Shown here one piece after another: positions 12,198 through 22,756 of a stretch of DNA of 64,000 bases. How positions within the stretch are numbered: position 1 is the first letter of the stretch; the number at the start of each line of letters is the position of its first letter. Both the position numbers and the translations under genes were made by a program. Origin of the DNA: Edaphochlamys debaryana (taxonomy: Eukaryota; Chlorophyta; Chlorophyceae; Chlamydomonadales). The DNA is taken from contig JAEHOE010000026.1 in NCBI GenBank assembly GCA_016858145.1, positions 310,001 to 374,000 of the forward strand, in the 5' to 3' direction. Below the pieces are notes generated by a model, which saw nothing but the letters and a program-made list of their open reading frames with translations, was not told the origin of the DNA and ran no database searches.

Positions 12198-12360
12198 ACG
12201 TGAGTTGCGCTCTCAACAACCATTCCCTCGCGGTCGGTTGAAGCTTTTTCGGCACCGTCAGCCACGACCGGACCCTGCCAGTAACATCCGTGGTCGCCGC
12301 AAAGTTCAAATCTAGCAATTGACGAGTCGGTCACTCGCTTGCACCCATCCCGCATCGCAG

Positions 12361-14678
12361 ATGGCCTTCGCCGTCTCTTCCTCCAAGGCCGCCCGCGTGG
12401 CCGCGCCGGCCGCCGCTGAGAAGCGCGCCGCGCAGGTCTGCCGCGTGAGCAGCCGCTCGGCCTCGTCGGTCCGCCCGGTGGTCGTGCCGGTGTCGGCCAG
12501 CCGCGCCCGCGCCACGTCGGTCATCGTTGCCGCTGCCGCCACCGCCAGCCCCTCGATCGCTGACAAGTTCAAGCCCAACGCGATCGCCAAGGTGCCCATC
12601 ACCCAGCAGAAGCAGACCTGCATCATCACCGGCGCCTCGTCCGGCCTGGGCCTGGCCGCCGCCAAGGCCCTGGCCGCCACGGGCGAGTGGCACGTCGTCA
12701 TGGCCTGCCGTGACTTCCTGAAGGCTGAGCAGGTGAGCCCCCCCCCCCAACCGGCCGCCGCAATCTCGACCCTTCACGCACCCAGCCCCCGCCAGCCAGC
12801 CCCTCTGGCGAAACCCCCGCACCCGCCCCTCCCGCATGCGCCATCCCGCCCATCTCCCTTCCCCTCCCCGCCTTCCCCGCCCCCGCCTCCTCCAGGCCGC
12901 CAAGAAGGCCGGCATGGCCCCCGGCTCGTACTCGATCATGCACCTGGACCTGTCCTCCCTGGAGTCGGTGCGCCAGTTCGTCAACACGTTCCGCTCCTCG
13001 GGCCGCCGCCTGGACGCCCTGGTGTGCAACGCCGCCATCTACATGCCCACCGCCAAGGTGCGCGGGTGTGTGGTGCGTGTCCGTGTGTTTGTGTGCGTGG
13101 GGGTTGGGGGTGGGGCGATCCGGAGGGGACTGCAGCGGGGGCATTAGGCTGGGTGTCCCGTGTGGAGCAGTGAGGGGCCGGGGGCTAGATGGCGGGCGGA
13201 CTTCACCCTTGCCGGGCTTTCCCGAGTGAAGAGGATCGGGATGTGGGTCGGGGTCCCAATGCCCGCAGAGTTCCCTAGCCGAGCGGTCCTCCCTGGCCCC
13301 TTGTCCCCGCAGGAGCCCAAGTTCACCGCCGACGGCTTTGAGCTGTCTGTGGGCACCAACCACCTGGGCCACTTCCTGCTCTCCAACCTGCTGCTGGACG
13401 ACCTGAAGCAAGCCCCCAACAAGCGCCCCCGCTGCATCATCGTCGGCTCCATCACTGGCAACACCAACACCCTGGCCGGCAACGTGAGGCTGTGGGAACT
13501 TCAGGGTTAGGATCTTCACGCAGCCCGGGCTTGGTCCTTGATCGCGCGTGGGGATTTGGGTTGATAAGGCAGCACAGCAGCTGCCCTTTGATCCAGAACA
13601 CGCTCACAGTCTTTCCCCCTCCTCGCCTCGCCCCCTCAGGTGCCGCCCAAGGCCAACCTGGGCGACCTGTCGGGCCTGGCCCAGGGCGTGCCCGCGTCCA
13701 ACCCCATGATGGACGGCCAGGAGTTCAACGGCGCCAAGGCCTACAAGGACTCCAAGGTGGGCAGCTCAGCCGGGCTGGATCTGCATCCGGATCTTGATCC
13801 GGAGGATCTGATGCGCGTTGCCAGTGGACGGGTCTGGGCAATGGAAGGGCCGGGTCCGCTTGGACTGGTGCTTTCGAGGGATCCGCAGGGAGGAGGGGAA
13901 ACGCAGGGTGAGAGCTGTCCGTAACGGTCCGTCCGCCCCACTGCTCCCAACCCCGCGCAGGTTGCCTGCATGATGACTGTGCGCCAGATGGACAAGCGCT
14001 ACAAGGACTCCGGGGTGACCTTCGCCTCGCTCTACCCCGGCTGCATCGCCGAGACGGGCCTGTTCCGCGAGCACTACGGCCTGTTCAAGACGCTGTTCCC
14101 GCCCTTCCAGAAGTATATCACCAAGGGTTACGTGTCGGAGGACGAGGCCGGCCGCCGCCTCGCGCAGGTGCGCAGCGGAGGGGAGGGAGTGCGCCCCGGC
14201 GTCACTCAGAAGGGCAAGGGCTGGGCCGGTTGACCGGGATTTGGCCGTAAGGGGTGATGCGGAACAGGGGATCGATGCGGGCGTGAGGTAGGATCTGCAG
14301 ATCTCATGGCCATCTCTTCCGCTTCCCGCCTCAGGTCGTGTCTGACCCCAAGATGGACAAGTCGGGCGCCTACTGGTCCTGGTCCAACTCGACCGGCTCG
14401 TTCGAGAACCAGGTGCGGGTTGATACGCGTCGTGGGGGGGCCTGGCTACGGGCCGTGCTTGCCCTCGCGGATGCTTGTGTGGTGCCTCTCCTTACCAGCG
14501 TGCCGCATGTGGAGGGCGTCAAAGGGAGAGGCGAGGGGCCCCGGGGCTTTCCTCTTCTGGCACCTGACATGCGTCTGCATGGCCTCCCTCTCTGGTGCAG
14601 GTGTCTGAGGAGGTGGCCGACGACGCCAAGGCCTCCAAGCTCTGGGACCTGTCGGCCAAGCTGGTCGGCCTGGCCTAA
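12361..14678 (+). CDS. POR: light-dependent protochlorophyllide oxidoreductase
   Basis: Plastid enzyme that uses NADPH and light to reduce protochlorophyllide to chlorophyllide. Exons: 12361-12732, 12896-13057, 13313-13483, 13640-13756, 13961-14167, 14335-14412, 14601-14678, all phase 0 at their joins, giving 394 residues, the normal length. The first ~60 residues, rich in Ala, Ser, Arg and Val, are a chloroplast transit peptide. The Rossmann nucleotide-binding motif TGASSGLG is at ~90-97, followed by VMACRDF. VCNAA is at ~168. The short-chain dehydrogenase Tyr and Lys are in YKDSK (~270-274), split from the next exon right after the Lys. [15 protein letters not shown] and [17 protein letters not shown] are strongly POR-like, and the C-terminus ends in KLVGLA. 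The sequence differs from C. reinhardtii POR as I remember it, pointing to a related species. Confidence 0.97.
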
Positions 14679-16157
14679 GCGCTGGTGGCTTCAATCACAG
14701 ATGCGGAGTCCTCTTCTCTTCCCTCAACGAGGAGGCTGAGGCTTCTTGAGGACGAAGGGACGGCAAGGAGCGAGCGGCGCGGCTGGCCGAGCGCTGGAGG
14801 AGCGGAGCTGGCTGTGCTGGAGGGCGGGGCCAGCTGCGTCGTGGCGGTGGTGTGAGTACATGCAACAATGCAACGAGGGCAGATGTGGGTGTGCGAAGAG
14901 CAAGCGTGGAGCAGGCGCGTGAGCAGAGGCAGTGGTCGAGGAAGACGGCTGAGGCCGTTTAGGTGTTGCGGGGGTTGTCGTTCAGGGATTTTGCGGTGCG
15001 GTGCGGTATGTGTTGAGCGGCGCGTTCAAGCACTGATTTCGAATAATAAAGCAGCGGTTACCCACTCGCGGAAGGGTGCGCTTATGCCCCCCTCTTCACT
15101 TACTGCAACACTGCAACAGATTAAGCCGGGCGGATCTTGTGGCCTTATATTGGGCCCCGGATGTGGGGGATCCTGCGCGCCGTACGGCGGTGCAGCGTAT
15201 CTGCAGGGTGATGTGCAGCTGGGCACGTGAGGAGCTGCGAAGGGAGTTGAGGGTGATGATGATAAGTTTGTGCGGAGCCGCGCGATGGCGGCGTAGTAAT
15301 GATAAGCGGCGCGGCAGGAAACGACATTGCCCTCAGTCTCTGTGGGTAAGCAAGCCAGTTGGGTGGGGGTACGCATTTACCACCGAGCATTCGCGTTCAA
15401 CTGCCGCAAACTGAGCCTCGAGATATAATGTTGCTGACGCTGATGCTGTGTATCCTGCGATGAGTTTGGCACGAACGGATCTGGTGTATTGAAAGGGTCT
15501 CAACGCCGTACTGCGGATTGATGGCCCACAGTCCCTGCGTCCGTATCTGCTCGTAGTCAGAGCGCGTCCGAGCACCCCCAGCCTAGTTGCGTTCAGCTGC
15601 ATCCCCCTTCGTCGTCGTCCGGACTACGCTGCACGGCCCCTGCGAGCACAGCACCCCCAGATCTGCCGCCCTCCGAACCCGCACGAGGTGACATTCCTGC
15701 CGTAATACCCCCGCTCCCATCAGCCTGTGTGAGATGCCCCGACAACACCACGATGTTGTCCTTGCCACCACCCGCTCCGCAGCACACCCCTCGGCTCGTT
15801 GGTGTCTTCGTTAATCCGCTACCTTGCACGCCATCAAGCAAACGCGCGACGAAGATGCATCAGTACTAGTAAATGCAAGCCATCCTGCGTCTGTGCTCTA
15901 AGGCACCTTCCTTCTCGCACGCACGAGTTTACGTTGCCGACCCCCTCGAATGCTTCAGGGTGCACACCCCCACATCCATTCGTTGTTTCTTCGACAGTAA
16001 ACATTGAACCCTTTGCCAACACGCCCCCACATGCCCCCACAACCCGTTCCCCCCGAGCACACACGCAAGCGTCAGCGCAGCACGCCCCCCTCCTGTACCG
16101 TACCTCTCTTCCTTTCCTCCCCATAATCCCTTCCACTTACCCTCGTGATCCCATCAC
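14679..16157. other. convergent intergenic region between POR and the phosphatase
   Basis: It holds the 3' UTRs of POR (+) and of the phosphatase gene (-). No TGTAA was found on either strand in the expected positions; AATAATAAA occurs near 15043. No coding exon is recognised. Confidence 0.5.
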
Positions 16158-19100
16158 TCATGACCTGCCAGGTGCCTCCGCCTCCGCCTCCGCCGCGGCC
16201 GCTCCCCCTTGCGCTCGGGCGTACATGGTCGATGCGCCGCCGTCCCCTGCCACCGTCTCGCCCCCGCCCGCCGCCCCGCACAGCTTCTGCAGCGCATCGG
16301 GGTCGATCTTGTCCTGCGAGGGGGGGGGGGCCAGGGCCGGGGCAGGTGCAGGTGAGGGGTCTCAATTCCTCCAAGCGCATCAGAGTTGCCCTTTATAACC
16401 GCCCCAACATTTCAAAGTCAACCCCGCATTGCCTCCAGTCTCCGGGGCGCCAAGCGTCAGCCCAACCGCTAGGGCCAGAGTTGGGATACACACCCATGTG
16501 CCCGTCTCTCCCTCCCCTCCCTCCTCGTTCCCCCCACAAGTAGCCCCCGTCCCCGTTGCCCCCCCCCCCCCACACACAAGTAGCCCCCGTCCCTGTTGCC
16601 CCCCCCCACACACACACCGCCCCCCTGCCCACCTTGACCAGCTCCAGGAACTCCTCCAGGTCGCAGTCCCCGCCCGCCCCGACCTTGCTGCAGCCGGGGA
16701 TGGGCAGTACCTGCTCGTTGTACAGCAGCCGTACCACGTGCTGGGGCGAGCCGCTGGGGGTCGGGTGGGGGTGAGGGGCGGGGAGGTGGGTATTGAGGAA
16801 GGCGGAGGCAGGCGGAGGCAGGCGGCGAGGAGCAAGTTCATCCCGAGCCGAACGTCGCCTTGCCCAGGACAAACCGACAGACCACCTCCGCTACGCCCTC
16901 CAACCCCCCTCTCCGCAGCCAGCCGCCCCGCATCTGCATCTCATGGCCACCTCCCCCACCCCCTTTGCCCTCGGCCTCCTCCTCTGAACCCCCTCACCTG
17001 GCCGCCCCGGCCTTGCGGCGGTAGAGCACGAAGGCCATATTGGCGGCAAAGGGGGCCACTCGGGCGCCCTTGAACAGGCGGCCGTCCTCCAGGGGCAGCA
17101 GCGGGCGCCAGCCGGGCGGGGGCGGCACGGCGTCGGGGGTGGGGGTGCGGCCCTGGTAGCAGGCGTGGGAGTCCTCGGAGCGCAGCGGCAGGGGCAGGGG
17201 TGCGCCGTCGGGGCCGCGCGCGTTCAGGCGCTGCAGCCTGGGAGGTGGGCAGGGGAGGGGAGGGGCGGGACGGTTGTACGCAAAGAGGTGAGGATGGGAC
17301 GAAACGGCAGGGGCGGCTGCACGCGCCTGGCCCGTTGCACCCTTCCTACGCTGCAGGTCTCACCCCTCCACGCCTCCGTCCCCAATCGGGCTGCAAGCGT
17401 CAGCCCGACTTCTCCCTTGCTGAGCCTCTGCGTCCCTCCCCCCCCCCAGCCCCATACATCACACCAGCCCCTCCCCTCCCCTCCCACCCCCTTTCCGACC
17501 CCCCTCCCTCCCCCTCACCCCGCCACCAGCACGCCCAGGTCCTCCACAGAGTCCACCGCCCGAAGGTGGCGCTGCGCGGGGCCCGCGGGCACGGCCGCCT
17601 CCGCGGCGCCGCCGGGGGCGGCCTCGGGCGGCGGCGCTGCGGGCTGGAATAGGCCCAGCAGCGTGGCCAGGGGCACCAGGGTCTCGCAGTGAGCGAACAG
17701 CAGCCTGGGAAGGGAGGGGGAGGGGGGGGAAGGGGTTGGGGGAAGAAAGGGTGGATAGTCTGGATGCTTGGGTATGATACACACGCTGGGGCTGCTTTGC
17801 TGCTTTGGATTCGGGTTACTCGTTACTGGTTCTTAGGGTTGGCACACACTGGGGCTGAAGAACGGAAAAGTTTGGATGCTTGGGGACGCGCAAATTGGGG
17901 GCAAGTTGGGGGACTCGCAGGGGAGCTGGGGAGGGGACACCACGTGACTGGGACCGGGGAAGCCAGGCAGGGCTGGGGGCAAGGGCGGGCGGGGCTAGCT
18001 CCCCACCTGGCCGCCGGCGCCTCGGTGCCGGGTGCGCCGTTGCCCTGCGCCGCCTGCCTCAGCGCCAGGGCCGCGTCCCGAAGCAGGGGCGCGGCGATCT
18101 GGTAGTTGATGGGCGCGCCTGGGGCCAGTGTGTGTGTGGGGGGGGGGGCGGGGCAGGGGGTGCGGGTGCGTGAGGAGCATGTCCCGCTTCCCGCTGAAGT
18201 GCGCCGTCGGTCACCATGCCCCCTCCCCCGGAGGCCACGGATCCCGGCTGTCCCGTAGCAGCCCTTGCCGCCATCCAAGCGCCGCCACCCCAGGCCCCTC
18301 CAGCATACAGCGCAAACCTCCGCATCCCTCGCTACAAAGCCGCTGACCCCCGGCTGTCAGCGCAACCCTCCGCAGACCCCCCTCCCAGGCCCTCCCTGGC
18401 CCCCTCCACGCTCACCCCAGGACTGCGTCTCCATGAGGTGCACGTCCTCCACCCACTCCAGCAGCACCGCCTCCTGGGGTGGGGGAAACGGAGGAGGGGG
18501 TAGGGTGGGGTGGAGGTGCTGGGGTGGGGGTTGCAGGCGAAGGAACAGGCATGGAACATAGCTTAATCATTCTCCTCCTTTGTCCTCCCGTGGCCCCGCG
18601 CCGCTCAACCCTCCCCTCCCGGCTCCCCAATCTCCGTCCCCCTTCCCTCCCTCTCCCCTCCCCCCACCTCCGGCTCGAACAGCGTGCACGCCCCGTCCGC
18701 TCGCCCCAGCAGCCCCGCCTCCAGCAGGCACAGCTGCCACAGCGCCTCCACCTCGCACGGGTCCATGGGGCGGCTCAGGCCCAGGCGCTGCTCCAGGGAG
18801 GGAAGCAGCCGGGCCCAGTGACCCTGAGGGGAGGGACAGGGGAGGGAGGGCGAGGGGGAAGCACAGGATGGGGTCAAGGGGGGGGGGGGCTCTCGGGGAG
18901 GAAGAGACGTGGGGCACTTTCGTCCTGGGCGGCTGTCCGTCCGACGGGGATTCGTGCTCGGGATTCGCGTGGCTCCGCCGCTAGCCAGACGGAAGGCGGG
19001 GTGACATGCGAGCCTTGCTAGCGCACGCCGTTCCGGGTCCATCCTCGACTGCTCCCCAGCCCAGCCCCCCGCCCCCCCCCCCCGCCCCCACCTGCATCCA

Positions 19101-21953
19101 GCTGTCCATCCACTCCTCGGTGAACTCGTCGTGCTGCGCGTAGGCGGGGCAGACGTCGAAGAAGCGGAGCAGCGGGTCGGCGTCCTTGGGGGCCATGGAC
19201 ATGGCCACAGCCTGGGGGGGAGGAAGGGGGAGGGGGAGGGGGTTCGGAGGCGTGCGGGGCCGATGAGCTCGACGGCAGGTTGCGCTTAGCCGAGCCCCAT
19301 TTCCGACGCGCCAAGCCGTGCATTGCAACACCAAGACCAAGCGGACCAAGCGTTCTGGGTCGTTACTCATCCCGGGTCCACGTGCCTGAGGCCGCCGTAC
19401 AATCGGCACGTCATGCAGGCTCTCGTCCAGCTCGTCCAGGGCGGACAGCGTGGGGCCGCTGCTGAGGGCAGGGGCACGGAAACAGGCGGTTGCCGTGATA
19501 CGTGCACGTGGCATTCAACTAAGCAGGGGCGCGTGGGGCCCGTCCGTCGTTAGCCAGTCAATAGCCGGTGCTGCCGGTTTGCCTCCAAGCCTCCCAACAC
19601 AGAGGGCCCCCACCCGTCGTCACCGAGAGGCGGCGGGCGTCAAGCCCCGCCGTAACTTCCCGATAGCCCCTGTGGCGCCCCTTTACCCATCCCCACACGG
19701 CCAGGCCCCCACTCACGCCCTGCGGTGGAGCGTCGACCTCCGCAGCCCCGAGCCGTCCAGCTCCAGGACCGACACGCCGCCGTCCTGGCCGTTGATTCCG
19801 TTACCGTTGCCGTTACCGTTGGCGGCGCTGCCGGCCTTGGCGGCGGCCTGGCCCGGGGCCTGGTCCCGCTGGGGGGCGGTGTCGTCCTCGTCGGGGCTGC
19901 GGATGTGCATGTGGCGGGTGTAGAGCTGGGAGTCGAGGATGGGGGCGTGGGAGGCGGGGGCGGGGCGGACCTCGGGGGAGTCATCTGGGGGGCGATGAGG
20001 GGTGACGGGAGGGCCGAGAGGACATGTTGGGAGTGGGGAGAGGGGGTAGGGCGACAGGAGGCGAAGCGTGGGATTGGAGCGGATTAAAACGGAGCCCACC
20101 CGCCAGATCCGAAGAGTCAACGTCTGGGTAGGCCTGCTGACCAGGAGACGCTCGAGTGCGCCTCGCTACGTCTAGCGTCACGTGGCTACCGGTACTAGGC
20201 CCTCCTGCGCAGTCACACGCGTACGACAGAGCCGGCGCCAGTGCAGCCTCGTCAGCCCACGTGTCAGTCAGCTCTGCTGTGCTTTGCTACAGCCTTGTGA
20301 TGCGCGCCGGTTGCGGTGCCCCCACGTCCCCAACGCACCCCTGGGGTCCACCGAAGCCACTGCTGGGAAGAACCCGGACGTGAAGGCAGAGGCGGAGGCC
20401 GCCGTGCGCGCTACCTGCAAGTGCGAGGTTGGCCGGGAAAGTTGGAGCAAGACCATGGGGCGCCAAGATGGAAGGCGGAAGGCGAATGTCCCAAGCCGGC
20501 AAGGGCTTGTGCGGAAGTGATGTGGGTCGGGTGCAAGAACGCGTGCACTGCGCTCCTAGGCGGTAAGCAATGTGGGTCGGGTGCCAACACTCCTCAAGGC
20601 TGCAAGTCTGTCTCTGCCCTGCCCATACCTGCTCCCAACACGCCCAAACCCCTTTCCCTGTTCCCCTGCCTCCCCTGTCTTCTGCCTGTTCCTGCCCTCA
20701 CTGCCCTCCAACCACGACCTCGCCCCCCCCCCCCCCCCCCACCTGCGTCGACACCACGGGGAAGCGCTTGGGCAGGTAGGGCTGCAGCGCCAGCGAGGGG
20801 AAGCGCTTGCGCAGCCGGTAGGCCAGGCCCCACAGCTCATCAGCGCCTGCGAAACGAGGTTTCGGGGGGGGGTTGCATTGTTGGCTTCCTCCTGCTTCCT
20901 GAGCCTGTGCCCGCTCGCTCTGAGGCGGCCCTGAGTGCCCTTGCTAGGTGGCCTTGCCTCGACCCCAGCCCTCCAACGCTCCAAGACCCCTTCGCACCGA
21001 TGGGGTGCAGCTCCCCCCCCATGTAGGTGGTGTCCGGGAAGGGCGCCTGCGGGGAGGGGAGGGGAGGTAATTGCATGGTCTGCTGCGGCGACTGATGGAG
21101 CGTGTGGTGTGATGTGGGTCGGCGGTGGGTAGGACCGGCGGCCGCGCTGCCAAGCCAAGCCAAAGCCGTGGAACCTTCGTCGGAGCTACTGATATCCAGA
21201 GGCCAGGAGCTGGCAGCACCCACCGTCCAGTTGGACAGCCAGGGGTAGTCCGCTGTGTTGCGGGAGTCCTGGTGGGGGTGAAGGGTGCAGGGGATGACTC
21301 AGTCTCTGCGCAGTCGCACCGACCCTTCACAGTTGCGGCAGTAGCCGGCGGCTTTGCGCTCCTGCTTGCTCGGCAGTCCTAGACCTCATGGTGTCCATTG
21401 CCTTCATGTTCCCGACAGTTGCTGCAAGGAAGTTCATGGAAACACCTCCTGCGCACTCCGCGGGCGGCGCACCCTCACAGCTCCCCGTGCTGCCTTGCCG
21501 CCTGCCCTGCCCCCGTCCCCTTCGCCCCATCCCCAGGGCAGCTGCTTTCCGCTGGACCCCTCCCTCCTCCCCCCCGCCCCACCCTGAAGAGCGTCTCAAG
21601 CGTGTTGATTTGGTTCATCCGGTCGGCCGTGGGCCAGCGAGTCCCATGCCGGGCGAGGAGCCACAGGTGGACAGCTTCGTATCCCTCCGGGTCCGGCGCC
21701 TTGTAGGCCGAGGGAGCGCCCGGCACTGCCAGACGATATGCGTAGCGAGTCTGCACAACAGACGTCAACAGGGGGTCAGGCGCGTTGCGTTTCACACGGG
21801 CAGAGGGCGTGTGCTCGGCGTGCGGAAGCTAGGCCTGGCCAGGCCATCGACGCCCACCTTCGTCCCCAGGTGTCGCCGCACGTCCCAAGCTCCCCTTGCA
21901 AGCGTTAGAGACAGCGCCATCGCCGCGAGCAGGAACTGCAGCCGCGGCGCCAT
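16158..21953 (-). CDS. MINPP1: multiple inositol polyphosphate phosphatase (histidine acid phosphatase), secreted
   Basis: Removes phosphate from inositol polyphosphates such as InsP6, acting in the secretory pathway or outside the cell. Exons (-): 21953-21858, 21750-21583, 21268-21224, 21046-20998, 20846-20743, 20414-20339, 19984-19717, 19461-19410, 19211-19092, 18823-18668, 18473-18416, 18118-18007, 17704-17519, 17237-16998, 16753-16633, 16313-16158, giving 668 residues. A signal peptide (FLLAAMALSLTLARG) is followed by RRHLGTKTRYAY and the catalytic ARHGTRWPTADR (His ~67). GGELHPIGADELWGLAYRLR, RTAASASAF and SWGAPINYQIA are family blocks. The proton-donor motif reads HCET (~440-443) where relatives have HAET. 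The C-terminal VVRLLYNEQVLPIPGC also matches. It is longer than the usual ~490 residues, partly from a low-complexity insertion with NGNGNGNG in exon 7. A further small exon between 21583 and 21268 cannot be excluded. Confidence 0.88.
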
Positions 21954-22756
21954 GGTGCAAGTTAGTCGCTCACGAAAACAGCAGAGTTCACGAGTCTTCT
22001 TCAACAGTGCATAGTCATCGAGAGGTCGCGAATAACAGTGCTGCCCTTGGAGATGCCGGGGTATCGAAGCTTTTTGTTCAGCGACTTCGGCGGGAAGCAA
22101 ATCGTGCATGTGCGCGTAGCGCTCCCCGGGCCATCTCCCCCGCCTTGCCACGCCAAGCTTCATCGTGAATGCATCTCACCAGCGAAGGCCCAGACGGGCG
22201 CTTGCCGGCACGGAATGTGATGCCGTCACCCGGAACCCGCTCTGCTTGTCGAGTCGCATTCAGCGCCGATCAACTGTCATTGTCAGATTGACGTGTCGAT
22301 TGCTCCATTCCGAGAACCCGAAACCTAGCTCTGCTGTCAAAAGAGGATGGATGGGTGGAGGGCGCTGGGGCGTCCAGAGCGAAGCACCAAGCTAGTACGA
22401 AGCGAGTTTGCGTGGCAGCGACAGTGGAGTCCGGCTGAAGAACTAGATGCGCCAATTGCTCCTTCATTGTAAACACCGAGGACTGTCCCCAGGCTGCTGT
22501 CCCCGGTCCCCAGTCCCCAGTCCCCAGGCTGCGACACGGCCGTCAGCCTTCCGCCACTGCCCCTTCGACCGTGCTGGCCCCCGCAGGAACCCCCGTCCGC
22601 CACGTCCCTTAGCCAGGCCTCCGGCAACGGGCCGTTCTCTGCTTCGTCGACCTGCCTCCTCAACACCCGTCGGGCTCCTCCTCCCCTGCACCCTCCTCCC
22701 CCCTCGGTGCAGCTGCACGTTGCATCGACCCCCCCCTAGCCGCTAGCCGCCAGCCG
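21954..22756. other. intergenic: phosphatase upstream region and VPS51 3' flank
   Basis: Both neighbours read leftward. The stretch holds the phosphatase promoter and the VPS51 3' UTR. No exon is supported. One copy of a dispersed motif (AGCTGCACGTTGCATCGACC) is at 22711-22730. Confidence 0.5.

Larger units (their letters stand above)
8790..12360. other. 3.6 kb divergent intergenic region between kinase and POR
   Basis: The kinase reads leftward and POR rightward from here, so both promoters should lie within it. Long open frames, such as 10128-11015 (+) and 11534-12181 (+), lack algal coding bias and resemble no family I know. The region holds two minisatellites (11028-11138 and 11403-11465) and an AT-rich patch with AGATCT palindromes at about 12178-12198. 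I see no transposon open frame. Confidence 0.5.

Noticed and set aside
21327..21599. An extra phosphatase exon (AATVGNMKAMDTM region) between exons 2 and 3
   Set aside because: The possible donor GTCTAG is atypical, and exons 2 and 3 already join in phase 0 to a family-like sequence.
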